64,000 bases of DNA, taken from positions 1 through 64,000 of the forward strand of contig JAVTVY010017193.1 in the NCBI GenBank assembly GCA_036873755.1, in the 5' to 3' direction. Shown here one piece after another: positions 11,030 to 23,942 of this stretch. The first letter of the stretch is position 1; each line of letters starts with the position of its first letter. The notes below the pieces were generated by a model. The model had not been told where the DNA came from, did not search any database, and saw only the letters and a program-made list of their open reading frames with translations. Made by a program: the position numbers and the translations under genes. Source of the DNA: Hanleya hanleyi (Eukaryota > Mollusca > Polyplacophora > Lepidopleurida > Hanleyidae).

Positions 11030-11100
11030 AGGCTGGCTGGCTGGCTAGAAGTGAAGCAGGCTAGAGGTGAAGCAGGCAGGCAGGCTGGTCAGGTCAGGTC
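11030..11100. repeat. GGCTGGCT / GAAGCAGGC microsatellite
   Basis: Short tandem GGCT and GGCAGGCA runs plus repeated AGGTGAAGCAGGC. Confidence 0.7.
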
Positions 11101-11179
11101 AGTCAGAGTGCTCCGCAGGGTAGTGCAATGAATACACCCCACCCCTAAAAATCGCCTGCTTTTATACGTTTTTCTACAA

Positions 11180-11371
11180 TCCGCCATCTTAAACCCACCA
11201 TCCACCACCCCACCACAGCCGCCATCTTAAACCCACCATCCACCACCCCACCACAGCCGCCATCTTAAACCCACCATCCACCACCCCACCACAGCCGCCA
11301 TCTTAAACCCACCATCCACCACCCCACCACAGCCGCCATCTTAAACCCACCATCCACCACCCCACCACAGC
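11180..11371. repeat. 38-bp minisatellite, five near-perfect units
   Basis: The unit begins CCGCCATCTTAAACCCACCA and ends CACCACAG, repeated head to tail with almost no divergence, so it is young. Confidence 0.9.
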
Positions 11372-12904
11372 CGTGCCACAACACCTATAGATTATGTTTA
11401 TTACTAGGACGTCAGCGAAATACTAGTACCCATCCTCCGTATGGCAGAACTGTACAACCCAGAACAAGTCTAGACATGCCTTGATCACGTGATCGTCATG
11501 GGGAAACCCCCACTGGGGAATCCCCCGACCCGCCCCACTTCCGCCACAAAATATGTTGCGCACGCATCAAAATGCGCGCTGTAAATGGTAGATACTACTA
11601 CTATTCGTCGGACAGTTTCAAAGAGGTCCTCTACAGGCGAATTGACACGAATCGACAAGATTAAAATATTCGTGATCATTGGCCGGCATTCTCCACCCAA
11701 TTCTTGACAGTGTGACTGGGGCTTTACTGAGAAAAGACGCGGATATCTGGGGATCAAAATTTGAAGTGCGTTACTCGAGGGTAAGTTTCAACTTAAGCGC
11801 ACATACCGTGTATCAAAATGCAGGGTTTGGAATATTTTTCTCTCTGTAAACATAGGAAGCCAGTTCAGAATCAAAATAAACTTTATCCCGGAGTAATTGT
11901 CCTATCAATAGATAGATGTTGTCCAATGACGGTTTTGGCTCTGGATTGATTTCATATGTTGACAAAGTGAGAAGGGCGTTGTTTTCACCTCGGCATAGAT
12001 GACAATTCGAGTACTGCAAGTCGCTAAGACCGAAGACCCAGTGATCCATTACTACTCTGAGCATACAAGAAGATAATAGATTCTAATGATAATTGAAAGA
12101 TTTCTTTCATACGTAATATTTACTTTTTTGGCACTTCAACTGCCCTCCTTCTCTACCTTCCAAAGAATGTCCACATTATCTTTTACATGTCTATTTCTTT
12201 TCAATATTGAATTCTTGTATTGGTTTCATAATTACCACCATTACACTATTACTTCTTTGTCATTAGTATCGTACCATTGTTATTTATTGTTCCACTTATT
12301 ATGAAAACATTAGACCTATGACGGTATCAGTTTATACCTACGACTCTTGCACATACTGTAACTCTTGTACATCAACAAACATTTCTCAGGTAGAACTTTA
12401 CCATCCAGCTCCAATGAACTTTCAACTGTACCTTTGGCTCGTAGGGTACTCTTAAAGCACGAGTTTAGAATAGCTGGTCCTACACAATATAATATTTACC
12501 TTCTCACATTAGAAAATGTGAAAGCCTACGAAGTTTTAAAACTGCCTGTTTCAAATTTTATTTTGAGGACTTTAGAAAAACTGATCGTATATCCTAATTT
12601 AGTACATATTTTACAGGAATTTAAATGACCTATGAAATTATCTTTTATTGTTCAAAAGTTTATACAATAGTTTCTTGTTTGATCTCTTCTCATATACTGT
12701 CACTATGTTTAGTATGTATTGTTATTTAACTGGTTAAATCTCTCGACCCTTATGAGAAGTGGCTGTTATCCTATTTAGATTATCGAAATTAAATAAATAT
12801 TAGTATTATTGTTGTTATTATTACTAAGCCTTAGTACGCATAAGAGAGTTTGTCTCTTAAACTATGCTTATGCTATTTAAATATGTTTCCCTTATGGTCT
12901 TAAA
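11372..12904. other. Host intronic/intergenic DNA
   Basis: 11525-11575 is a short inverted match to ~61205-61250 (CCACTTCCGCCACAAAATATG type). The minus-strand frame 12064-11813 is open after a good acceptor-like site (WVFGLSDLQYS) but could not be assigned. The rest is AT-rich with no recognisable gene. Confidence 0.4.
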
Positions 12905-13150
12905 TTGTACTCGCTAGAACTGTACTCAGTATATCTGTACTAACTAGAATTGTACAACACTGGAACTGTGTACTCACTAGAACTGTAGTAATTAGCACTG
13001 TACTCACTAGAACTTTCGACTAGAACTGTACTCACTAGAACTGTACTCACTAGAACTGTACTCACTTGAACTGTAGCTAGAACTGTAAGAACTAGGACAG
13101 TACTCACTAAATCTGTACTCACTAGAACTGCTGATCTGTACTATAGAACT
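12905..13150. repeat. 15-bp minisatellite (ACTGTACTCACTAGA)
   Basis: About a dozen variants are present. The downstream flank 13078-13210 recurs at 16905-17040, so the array belongs to a dispersed unit. Confidence 0.8.
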
Positions 13151-13520
13151 ATATTCACAAGACTATATACAATTTTGTTTTTCATTGCAAATTGCAGTTG
13201 ACACTACTCGATAAAGAGAATAGCAATGATTTGAAAGTTCGTGTGGGTATTGTATAAATTGTGTGGGTATTGCTCCAATACACGAAGACTTGTCGCTGCT
13301 TTTCTTAATCAACCTTGTATAGCCTCAATATGTGTAGAACTTGTAAAATCTCAGATGCGTTGTTCAGTGATAACGTAAGATGAATAAGCCTTGCCATTAC
13401 TTCTGTACACATTCATTCAGAAGAAACCGTAAAGTTCGAAACAAGAGTCGGTATATAATGATTTATAAGGTCAAGAAAGTTATTTATCTTTGTTTCCTAA
13501 ACACACAGAGCTATAGATAC

Positions 13521-13628
13521 CTTCCTTGATGACGTCTTTCAAGTCTGCGACCACCTTTATCATTGCCACCCCTTTGTTACCCGGTTTACTCTTCTGCTTC
13601 TCCAAACTGCCCACTCTCACCTTGAAGA
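13521..13628 (-). CDS. Exon of complement C3/C4/C5-type C345C (NTR) domain, second of two seen
   Basis: On the minus strand an acceptor (TTTGCATTCCTAG) precedes 13628 and a donor (GTATCT) follows 13521. The exon is 108 bp, phase 1-1. It encodes FKVRVGSLEKQK and, after a short Gly/Lys stretch, MIKVVADLKDVIKEG. Joined to the exon at 16724-16813 the junction codon gives Val, so the sequence reads DADYVFKVRV. This fits the ACE..DY.YKV core of the C345C/NTR domain at the C terminus of complement C3, C4 and C5. The next exon, with the remaining cysteines, was not found. The domain identity rests on pattern recognition only. Confidence 0.5.
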
Positions 13629-14619
13629 CTAGGAATGCAAATGAGAGAGTGATCATTATCGTATAACTACGAGTTTGCCATATACTTTAATGTAATTAGT
13701 CAAGGAGATAATAAAACCGTTATATCATTCAATAATGTCAATACAAATACCTCAATTACATCTGCAATATTCCGTCCACTATATACAGACAACTGTGAAA
13801 GTAGATCATCGGAAGTGATCCAACAGTCTAAACATTGGTGGAAATGTGAACCCTTGACAAAGAGAAGCCGTGGACATCAACATGCTGACTATAGAGTCCT
13901 GATGTGACGTAGCGTTTAGAGAGGATTGGGAACTCGACATCTTTACCATGAGATGTCGATTACATCAACATCATGATTATGAAGTCACGATGCGACGTAG
14001 CGCTTGGAGAGTATAATGGGGATATGGCGATGTGTTTCGTAACTTGTGTAAATTTCCACTTAACCCGGGGCTAGGGGCGTACGAACGCATGTACCTCAAG
14101 ATCCTCCTGGTTTTCATATGAACAGCCACAATCAGAGAGTGACGACTTGGAATCAAAGATCCAAAATCTAGTAACGAATTTACAAAGAATATCATATAAA
14201 TTAAAAAATACTGATCAGTGATCCGGATTTGATATTTTGGAACATCATGAAGTGTTGCCGGCATCATTGAAAGCTTTTGACCGTTTCTCTCTTGCAGGAA
14301 ACTAGCCTGTGTTCATGTATATTTTGATTGCTGTTTTTTTGTGAAATTGGTGCTAATGCTGTGATATGGAATATGGAAAAGGTATTTGGATTATAGACGC
14401 GGGAATTCCTTACAGGCCAACGGCTGAATACTGAATGACGGACTAGACGCTTGTATTTTTGACATATTTAAGACGAGAAGTTATGACCATCGGTATATCG
14501 ACTGTCGCGATCATTCCTCTGCCATACTGGTAGTTACGTTCTCTGGCTGATTTCGGTCTAAAAAACAGAGCTTTTCTGCGTATGACTATTGGCTAAACAA
14601 CAGCACCCGTTATATATTT
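13629..14619. other. Intron-like host DNA
   Basis: No gene is seen. A duplicated motif (GATGTGACGTAGCG / GATGCGACGTAGCG) occurs at about 13900 and 13990. Confidence 0.35.
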
Positions 14620-14930
14620 ATCAAATGGTGTGGAGTGGGTTGAATGGTGTGGAGTATAGGGTGAATGGTGTGGAGTGGGTTGAATGGTGTGGAATGCAGG
14701 GTTGAATGGTGTGGAGTATAGGGTGAATGGTGTGGAGTGGGTTGAATGGTGTGGAATGCAGGGTTGAATGGTGTGGAGTATAGGGTGAATGGTGTGGAGT
14801 GGGTTGAGTGGTGTGGAGTGGGTTGAATGGTGTGGAGTGGGTTGAATGGTTTGGAGTGGGTTGAATGGTGTGGAGTGGGTTCAATGGTGTGGAGGAGGTT
14901 CAACGGTGTGGAGGGGGTTCACGTAACACA
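14620..14930. repeat. About 19-bp minisatellite (GAATGGTGTGGAGTGGGTT)
   Basis: About 15 units occur with GTGGAGTATAGG and GTGGAATGCAGG variants arranged in a higher-order pattern. Long open frames on the minus strand here are repeat artefacts. Confidence 0.9.
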
Positions 14931-15289
14931 GGTACATGTAGATATGACGCATAGTTGAGTATTGATTACTAGTGTATTCCTCTATACATGTACCATATAC
15001 GGTTCAGCTTGGTATTATGGTCGTATTTTGAGTTATTTCATCTGAATTCAGACAAAACAGGGTCAACTGACCAATAGTTTTAATTATTTTTTTTTAGTTT
15101 TGAGAAGTCTTTTTGTGATAAAAAGTGGTCTACATTAGGCACATCAACTGGAACGGGTAACGATAAATATATGCATTTGTATTAGAGTGGGTGATAGTGA
15201 CATTTGTTTCAGAGCCCCTTGTTTCAGGATAATGATTCAAATCAACAACTATGGATGATTAAATCCTAGGAGACAATTGGTGCGATGAA

Positions 15290-15900
15290 TGAAATGTGAT
15301 TTAACCCTACCTGACCGGAGCGGGGGGGGGGGCAAAATCCGCTCCCCTACCAAACTTTCTGCGCTATCTCCGGAACGGCAAAAATGAAGAGCTTAAACTC
15401 ATTGACTTTATCGTTTATCATATTGGGGTCATTTTGAGCCTTTTTGCATAACCCCCCCCCCCCGAGCAGAGAATCATGGATAAATTCAAGATGGCGGCCA
15501 CGTTGGGTACCAAAAAAGTGATGCTTTTGTCATATTTCTTCAAGATTTCTGCTTTTCCGCGATGAAAAGTGGGCAAAAACTATTTTATTTCACATCACAT
15601 TAATATCTACTAATTTATCATGCAGTTTTTGCGGAGCAATTGCATAAATAAAACATTCGGAAAATCGGACCGAAAAATCGACCAAAAAATGCGTTTCTGA
15701 AAATGACGTCACTGTGACGTCATCAACGCGGAAATCTTGGATTTTACATTTTCTGGTAGAGATCGACCGAAGGGTATAGTGTTGCTATTTCAATGGCTTG
15801 TATTTGAAATACACCGGCAGGATTTGAAAAGAAATATTATGATAAATTTCCGTTTTATTGCGACAAAATTATCCTACGGGGTTAAAATTTTGAAAAAAAA
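15290..15900. repeat. Dispersed repeat family 1
   Basis: It contains GCATAACCCCCC, ATTCAAGATGGC and a TGACGTCACTGTGACGTCA segment. Related copies lie at 27870-28110, 38235-38510, 40840-41120, 45180-45350 and 47605-47770. No ORF was found, so it is a non-autonomous element. Confidence 0.55.
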
Positions 15901-16723
15901 TTATTAATAGTAATCACTTCAAATTAGTAAAATTTTGTTTAATTCCGTGAACGTGGAGCGTGCAAAGAAACGAAACGGCCATAATAGCATACTGGCCCAT
16001 AATGTTACGATTTCCATATCCCCAAACGCATTCTTGGTTAACAGTATTGAACGCAGCCTGTAAGAGCATGCGAGTCAAGTGTTTCCTGAAGAAAGCACAT
16101 TAACAGAAGAAGGATACGACTATGATGATGGGAAAACGGTCAAGATGGATATAACGCTTTTAGTAAGTAATGAGAGTGCAACCCTTTCGTGTTGAACATC
16201 AACAGCTCCAGTATCGTGAGATAACAAAGCGTTTCATTGTCGAAATCTTTAGGCATTTTGAGAACAACATGAGTAGCAAGATACATAACAGAAACTGTCT
16301 TTCTAAAATCAAGAAAAATCTTAGTTGTAGATCAATCTATAAACTAGAACGGTATTCTAAAACAATTCGAGACTTGAAATGACATTTTTTTGTGCATAGT
16401 AAGAAAATTCTTAAAACAGGAATTGCTTGTCCCAATATTTAAAAAAACACACCAAACAAATATATTGATTCTAAGTTACTTAAAGGTAATCAGTGTATAT
16501 ATTGAAGAAAATTTATTCACGTATACGTATTCTGAAAATGCCAGAAAATATGTCCTATTTCTTGAAACGCACCCATTTTTTTAGAAACTATATATATCTA
16601 GTTTTCAGATTTATTATCTAAAAACAACATATTTCTTGTTAAAAAAATTTTGTTTGCTGTGTGCCATCATATGATATATTTCAATGTGAATGTTTGACCA
16701 CAGAACAATAAATGCAATCTTAC
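15901..16723. other. Intron-like host DNA
   Basis: AT-rich. No supported gene or repeat array. Confidence 0.35.
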
Positions 16724-16813
16724 CGTAATCAGCATCCTCACAAGCCATGCGCTTTAGATCGGTCGTTTTCAGCGCTCGGCGTTCTTCCTTCGTGTAACAT
16801 TTACTGCATTTCC
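16724..16813 (-). CDS. Exon of complement C3/C4/C5-type C345C (NTR) domain, first of two seen
   Basis: Minus strand, 90 bp, phase 1-1, with acceptor TATTATCTAG before 16813 and donor GTAAGA after 16724. It encodes KCSKCYTKEERRAL and then MACEDADY. The CxxC start, the basic stretch and ACE..DY fit the beginning of a C345C domain, and phase-1 borders allow an in-frame join to 13521-13628. Large introns full of transposons separate the exons. CCP exons on the same strand at 28-29.7 kb are upstream in gene direction and could belong to the same or another complement-type gene. Confidence 0.5.
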
Positions 16814-16884
16814 CTAGATAATACACAAGCAAGTAAACACAAATTATAGCGCAACGATCCTACATATATCATGGTAATAATAAT

Positions 16885-17045
16885 AAAATAATAATAATAA
16901 TATTGTATCTAGAACTGTAAGAACTAGAACTGTAATCACTAAATTTGTACTCACTAGAACTGCTGATCTGTACTATAGAACTATATTCACAAGACTCTAT
17001 ATACAACTTTGATTTCATTGCAAATTGCAGTTGACACTACTCCAT
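16885..17045. repeat. Second copy of the ACTGTACTCACTAGA flank
   Basis: It begins with a TAATAATAA run. 16905-17040 matches 13078-13210. Confidence 0.7.
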
Positions 17046-17369
17046 GTAAACACATGAATATTTCTCAACATAACTAAGGAATATTCCTTACCATGTTAAG
17101 GAATTTCCTTAACATGTTACGGAACATTCCTTGTTGAATTTTAAGGAATATTCCGCTGGTGTACGTAATAGCCGGGGAATAATTCTTAAATTTTAAGGAT
17201 TTTTTTTTCAGTGTACAATTCATTGTCAGGGATTTAAGCCTGAAGTCCAGGACACATTTACTGGAATGAGGGATGACGACCATCGGATTTCCTGAAGTTT
17301 AGTGACTGTGCCATTTAGTTCAGTAAGTTTTCTTGAATGTCACACTGAAATGCGTGACAAAGAATTGTA

Positions 17370-17762
17370 ATTGTATGAGCTGAACATTCAGGAGCAATCC
17401 TCCATTCAGTTTATTGTTTGAGTTGAACATTCAGGAGCAATCCTCCATTCAGCTTATTGTATGAGCTGAACATTCAGGAGCAATCCTCCATTCAGTTTAT
17501 TGTATGAGCTGAACATTCAGGAGCAATCCTCCATTCAGCTTATTGTATGAGCTGAACATTCAGGAGCAATCCTCCATTCAGTTTATTGTATGAGCTGAAC
17601 GTTCAGGAGCAATCCTCCATTCAGTATACTGTATGAGCTGAACGTTCGGGAGCAATCCTCCATCCATTTTACTGTATGGGCTGAACGTTCAGGAGCAATC
17701 TTCCATTCATTTTATTGTATGAGCTGAACATTCAGGAGCAATCCTCCATTCATTTTAAGGTG
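17370..17762. repeat. 43-bp minisatellite, about nine units
   Basis: The unit contains GAGCTGAACATTCAGGAGC and CCTCCATTCAG. Unit borders follow every 43 bp from 17377. Confidence 0.9.
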
Positions 17763-18240
17763 CAGACCGGCGCCTCAGACACAGATACTTTTCACGTCGT
17801 CATATGTCCTAATACATTTGAAGCAGGGAAAAGTTCAGTTTCGCATGCATTCTCCAATCATTGGTATATCGAATACATATGTTCATTGTTAAACAAATAT
17901 GTTTTTTTCACTACGACTAAATTGATTGCAAGGAAAACCATCTCAGCTCTGTAGATATAAGGAATTAGATAGGAAAGCGAAAATTGAATTCAAGTTATTA
18001 CCTATTTTAAAGCCAATTAAGCCGATGACCCTCACATTTTCTGCTTTTTAGAAGAAACAGGTTGATATACTTATCATCTGAGATTTTGATCAAAATTTTT
18101 TTGTAGAAATCTAGAAATCCAATTCTGTGGTTATTTTTCAGCTTTTTCCGCACAGACCACGTTTATGTTAAACACGCGGCACAGATCCGACAACGCCTAT
18201 TAGATGAATGATTTCTATTAAATTTCTAACATGAAATGTG
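17763..18240. other. Host DNA, nothing recognised
   Basis: A short open frame continues out of the minisatellite to 17954 but has no recognisable similarity. Confidence 0.35.
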
Positions 18241-18280
18241 AGTAGTATATAAAGCGGATCTTCATGTCCGTTGCAAAATG

Positions 18281-18452
18281 GGCGCCACCAGTCTTGTGAC
18301 ATCACTTCCGGTTCCGGTCACGTGATCGGAAGTGACCTTTGACCCCTGCGCATGCGCACGATACCGGATATTAATAATGGCGAGCAGAGGCCAAAGGTCA
18401 CTTCCGGTCACGTGACCGGAACAGGAAGTGACGTCACAAGACTGGTGGCGCC
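18281..18452. repeat. Long imperfect inverted repeat (about 64-bp arms)
   Basis: Left arm 18281-18344 (from GGCGCCACCAGTC) pairs with right arm 18389-18452 (ending GACTGGTGGCGCC). Both hold CACGTG and GGTCACTTCC/GGAAGTGACC. The loop contains GCGCATGCGC. TATATAAAG lies upstream at about 18247. The downstream region to 18600 repeats GATATTAATAATGG several times. Confidence 0.8.
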
Positions 18453-18992
18453 CCTGGTGTCAACGGACACGAAGATACTCTGTATGGATATTAATAATGG
18501 TGACCTGATGGCGCCCCCTGGTGTCAATGTGACCAAAGATCACCTTTTACAATACCGGATATTAATAATGGTGCAACAAAAGGGCACTTCCGGCTCACGT
18601 GACATTCCGGAGTTATCCCTCCCCCCCCCGGTTCCTGTCTTTGCCGCCAGGGCAATCCGATCCAATTTCACCTTGCCATGAATACGAGGGTCAGGCATCA
18701 AGGTCAATACGACCGAATTAGATTTTTCAAATGGTTGACTATGCTATACAAAAGAACCACAAATCACACTGTTGTAGGAATAAACACATTTTATAGCAGA
18801 GAACACAACATATATACAGCAGTTATTTCCCCTTAATATAATATTGAAACTCCAGTGAAATATCTGCAGTGTAAGTCCATCTATACTTTAGCGTTTATAG
18901 AACATATATACAACAGTTATTCCCCTCCTTATAACATTAGAAGTCCAGTGGAATATTCGCGGTGTCATTTCATATTTAGCATATTTATCACT

Positions 18993-21330
18993 CTAAATGT
19001 CCAGAAACGTTGTAGTCAGACCATCGGAGAGCACTTTGCGTTTTGGGTAGAAGAACGTGAAGTTCCTGCGCGTACGAGCGCATCTGGTTCTGGACGACTC
19101 GGAAACCTTTGTTGGTCCCACTGGCAATGGTCTGGCTCCGGAGTACATCGAGGTACAGGGCTTTGGTGATGTTATTATACCGACGACTGACTCCTTCACA
19201 GCTGAATGTGTTGTTGTTTTCTCCACCATCACAATAGTATGTTGTTGAACACAGGGCGACCATGGCCTCATCGCTTCATTCTAACTTGAAGAGGCCAGGG
19301 GTCCTTTTATCATAATCGTAATTGTCTTTTCTCGGCAGCCATTCATCTCTTTCCGCTTCATACTGGGCTCGTAGTTCCGGTTTCACGAGCGATTCCCATT
19401 CTTTATTGGAGACGGCCATGTACGCGGAATCCGTATCCATTTCTAGAAGTTGCCAGTCTGATTGGTTGAAATACACGCCCATGAAATCGTATAGGAATTC
19501 CAGCATCCGCAGTTTGGCCAGCTGGTACACTGTGCACCCGATTTTAGCGGCAGGTTGTACGTGATAGACATTTTGGCTGAAGTGACTTCGTAGGTGGTGT
19601 CGTCAATCATCTCCATGTGTCTGTATAGGGTTGAATTCAGGCGTTTGCGGGCTTGTTTTGTGGTACAAATGTGCACGGTGACGTGGTGGTCCTGGCTGGT
19701 TACATTTTTTCCGTATCCTCTGTTGCCAAGCAACTTCATCGTTTCCCCGATGATGGCTTTACTGGGATCAACGTCACCCTCCCGACGGGCAGTGGTCGCG
19801 TTCTTCGCAAACTTCTCGAAACAAGCCTCGGCGGTGAATTCTATGACTTGGTAGATTTTGGTAATTTCCAGTCCGTGGCTCATATACCAACGTAGTAAAG
19901 GAGTGTCCAGCAAGATTTCTTCGCTCCACATACTGCCGATCAACATACGCCGCGGTCGTGTTAGGTAGTTGTGTTCCTTAGCGTATGCGCGCATATGGTC
20001 CCCATTGCCGTCGCGTCCCACCTCGGTGTTTTTGAAGATGGGCGGGCATTCGGCGAACTTCGCTTTCAGGTGGTCATGGACGTGAACATCACATTCCACG
20101 AATCCGTAGAGGTCTCCCGTCTCAACAGTGCGTAGGGTGTCGACCATGGTGATAATAATCCGGTAATCCAGCAGCCGGTCGTGGGTGTGTATGAAGGTGT
20201 ACAAATCGGGTTGACGACATTGCATGTGGTGGAACTCACATTCCCACAGCTGTACATAGGCGTAGCCCAGCCCTCGAGTGTAGTCATGGTTCTGATCTAC
20301 TTCTTGTCGTTAGGCGGCCGTAGTCAGTCCAAGGCGCTCTTTAAAACGCCCTCCCGCAAATGAACACTCATGGCCATGCCAATATCAGCCATGGAACTGG
20401 AACACGGTCGGTATTGTATTGATGATGGCGAATCCGTCGACGGGTAGGCGCCGATCTCCAATTCGCTTTTCCGTGTGGTTGCCTTGGTTCCGGATAGTGA
20501 CGCCTCGTCGCTGACTTTCCCAATCCAGCCATTGTTCTGCCTGATGTTTTGTAGAACGTTGTGATTATTTTCACACCCAGTTTTCCTCCTCGAATGTGGG
20601 TTAGCTCTTTCTCATGGTACCGATGGAATATAATACTGGGGCCGCCCACGATATTTTTTCCAAACAGTCAAACATGTCACTGTCTTTCTGGTCGATGAAA
20701 GCGAACAGATACCGCAGGGTCAGACCGGGGATGCTTACACATTCTTTAAACACGTCGACACCCGTTTCTGGGTAGAAGGCGGCCATTTTGTCGGTAGGTT
20801 CCAGAAAAGGGACGACATCCAGATTGTTGTAATAGACGAGGAAACCCCGGAGAGTTTGCATACCTTCACGGACCCACACATGTTGGAGTTCGGTACAGAG
20901 GGTGTCGGATAATGCTTTTCCTTTGAGATCGTTGTAGAAGGCCTCTTGGTGTGGAAGTCGCGTCTCGTCCAGACGGTCGAGACTGGTCATGTAGTTATAT
21001 GGAAAGCAGCTTTTCCTCTGGGCACAGTCTTAGGCTTTAACCCACTAACCATAGCTGTAATTCGGCGCCAGGTAATTCCGTACGTCTAAGAATCGGAGTG
21101 AAGTCGTGGATAGAGTAATGATGTGTGTTGATGTTCCGGGCTTTGGCGAGGCAAGGGTACAAGAATTATTTGATCAAGTTTAAATTGTACCGCCCCGAGT
21201 TAATTCCGAGGACAGGTAATTGACTCAAATGTTCCAGTAAACGCAGCTTGAGTATCTGGCCGTATGTTTTCGGTGGTTTGTCAGGAACATCCTCTTCGTC
21301 CTCAGTGTCGGTCCAATACGCATATGAGCC
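18993..21330 (-). pseudogene. Second Maverick PolB relic
   Basis: It is homologous to element 1 PolB from the exonuclease-like segment (LPVLGINSGRYNLN near 21190) to the C terminus (FTFFYPKRKVL...FLDI, stop at about 18990). A motif B-like segment and motif C (EMDTDSAYMA near 19430) are visible. Frameshifts lie at least near 21000, 20640, 20300, 19550 and 19260. The motif A segment is badly eroded. Protein divergence from element 1 is substantial, so it is an older or different subfamily. No other Maverick gene is seen beside it, and it sits between host exons on the same strand. Confidence 0.85.
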
Positions 21331-21344
21331 ATTGCCAGTTGCAT

Positions 21345-21975
21345 ATGTAAAATGAATTTGGAAATCCTGGCAATAATCCTTTAAGAGATACTGTGCTTGA
21401 AAGTAAGATAGGGTGACAGAGAGACTAACCACGCAGACAATATCCATTGGTCAAAACTGGTCAAGTGAAAATCAACAGGCTTATTCCACGCCATCACAAT
21501 TCACATCTCTGAATTGTACTTGTAGCATAAACATAATCCTCAGCCATGTATTGAATTACGGTCAGGGTGACTTTTACCTTTGAGCTTTTGACATCAAACT
21601 GAATAGGTTCTTCTTATCAATGGGTAAGGTTTACCCAAAGTTTGGTATCAATTTACGAATAGATAATGGAGATATTGCACACCTGATGATCATAACTCTC
21701 CATAACATTGTACGACCCTGACATTGCACACCTATATGCTACTTCATCACAGCTACTACGAAAATTTCAATCTTCTTCACCAACTCATACGGAAGAGAAA
21801 GACCCGACAGGAAGATACTATGTCATGAAAAATCCTGATAGTGCAAATGTGCAAGATGTACTAAACATGTAAGCATGTTCCATGTTAGCTTCGAATTTGT
21901 CTATCAAATAGCGTAATTTTGATACGGACCTGCACAAAAATTGTTGATGGACGAGAAGAAGGTCCATATTACTAG
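21345..21975. repeat. Dispersed repeat family 2, copy 1
   Basis: It closely matches 37612-38225 in the same orientation (TGGAAATCCTGGC..., ATCCATTGGTCAAAACTGGT). No ORF. It starts right at the 5' edge of the PolB relic. Confidence 0.75.
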
Positions 21976-22479
21976 GAAATACAGAGGTTCCGCTTTTACC
22001 CTTGAGTTACAGCTAGCTATAAATGTGTGTTCATTGTATTTTTGATAATCTGTAATTAAAGATTACAGAAATACCCCCAGTCATAGGACTTAGTGAGATA
22101 TCCACGAGAAAAAGAAGCTTATCTGATGGCATGCTATAATAAAGGAACATGTATAGGAAAAAAAATGGTTTTCAATGGAGACATCATACCTCAAGGTACA
22201 TGTATAGCGAATGTGGGAAGAATTGGGTGATTCGTTTTCAATTTATTTGTAAAATCCGAAATGGTGACAGGAAAATAGAAATTGCCATTAGATCCTTGGA
22301 ATTGTAATGATTTCATCAGCCATTTTTTGAAGGGGTGAATGACCATGAACAACTTTCTGGCCAAACACAGTTCTTTACTCAGACAATTATCATAAGAATT
22401 CAATTTGAATGGATTTGTCCTTTACCACACACTAATGCTGTACACCAATTTAGAAGTGTCTAGCTGTAACAGTTCGGCT

Positions 22480-23942
22480 GCTAGACCATTAAAATGGTTA
22501 TATGAATATTTTTTTTGCTATGTTACCATGGAAACCATAGAAATCGTCGAAATGTAACCAATTTAAACAGATGTGGCCTTTAACACACACAAGATGTTTT
22601 GAATGTTTTGATGTTTGATCTCCAACACTTCTTCTTCTAGAGTGTTAATGCCATTATATGGATATTTTCCATTTGGTTGCCATAGAAACCACAAAAAGCA
22701 TCAAAATGTACCCAACTGTGCATTGAAACAAAACAATGTTGCATACCAAATTTGAAGTCTACAGCTGCAGCGGTTCCGCTTCTAGATCGTCAAATTAATT
22801 ATATGGATATTTTCCATTTACTTGCCATGGGAACCACAAAACACATCAAAATGTCCCCAATTTGAATAGGCTTATGCTTTGCCACAAAGAAATGCTGCAT
22901 ACCAAATTTGTCCCCAGTCCCCAGCTTCAATGGTTCGGCTTCTAGATCGTTAATGTCGTTACATGGATATTTTCTGTCTTGCTGCCATGGAAACCACAAG
23001 AACCATCGAAATGTATCCAGGTTCAGCTTCTGGAGCGTTAACGTCATAACATGATTATTTTCCATCTTGTTGCCATGGAAACCACACATTGTCAATAGGC
23101 TTGTGCTTGGCTTGTGCTTGTCACACTGTATACCAAAATTGAAGTCTTTAGATGGAACGGTTCAACTTCTAGAGCATTAACATCGTTAGATGGATATTTT
23201 CCGTCTTGTTGCCATGGATACCACAACTCACATCGAAATGTATCCAATTTCAACGGACTCATGCTTTGCTACACATCAATGCTGCATACCAAATTTGAAA
23301 TCTTTAAATGGAACGGTTCAGCTTGTAGAGCGTTAACGTTGTTACATGAATATTTTCCGTCTTGTTGCCATGGAAACCACAAAATCCATCTAAATGCATT
23401 CAATTTATATAGGCTTGTGCATTGCCACACATCAATGCTGTATACCAGATTTGAAGTCTCTGGATGGAACGATTCAGCTTCTAGAGCATTAACGTCGTTA
23501 CATGGATATTTTCCGTTTTGTTGCAATGGAAACCACAAAAACCATCGAAATGTATCCAATTTCAATAGGCTTGTGCTTTGAAACACATCAATGCAGTATA
23601 CCAAATTTGAAGTCTCTAGATAGAACGGTTCAGCTTCTAGAGCATTGACGCCGGTACATGGATATTTTTCAGCTTGTTGCCATGGAAACCACAAAAACCA
23701 TCGTGCATTGCCACACATCAATGCTGTGAACAAATTTGAAGTCTCTAGATGGAACGGTTCAGCTTCTAGAGCGTTAACGTCGTTACATGGATATTTTCCG
23801 TCTTGTTGCCATGGAAACCACAAAAACAATCGAAATATATTCAATTTAAATAGGCTTGTGCTTTGCCACACATCAATGCTGTATACCAAAATTGAAGTCT
23901 CTAGATGGACCGGTTCAGCTTCTAGAGCATTAACATCGTTAG
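22480..23942. repeat. Pearl-like core repeats (about 150-157 bp), block 1
   Basis: Head-to-tail units contain GGATATTTTCCGTCTTGTTG, CCATGGAAACCACAAAA, ATCGAAATGTATCCAATTTC and GGAACGGTTCAGCTTCTAGA. The left units are the most diverged. A LINE interrupts the array at 23942. Confidence 0.85.

Noticed and set aside
11813..12064. Minus-strand frame with WVFGLSDLQYS, preceded by an acceptor-like site, considered as a DDE (ISXO2-like) transposase fragment
   Set aside because: Only one weak motif matches, no catalytic residues or flanking repeats are seen, and the frame is short.
14610..14903. Open frames on the minus strand with THSTPFNPLHTIQP repeats
   Set aside because: They are produced by the 19-bp minisatellite whose units stay open by composition; no start context or similarity.
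18352..18681. 109-codon ORF across the inverted repeat
   Set aside because: The frame is built from repeated GATATTAATAATGG and inverted-repeat arms; not protein-like.
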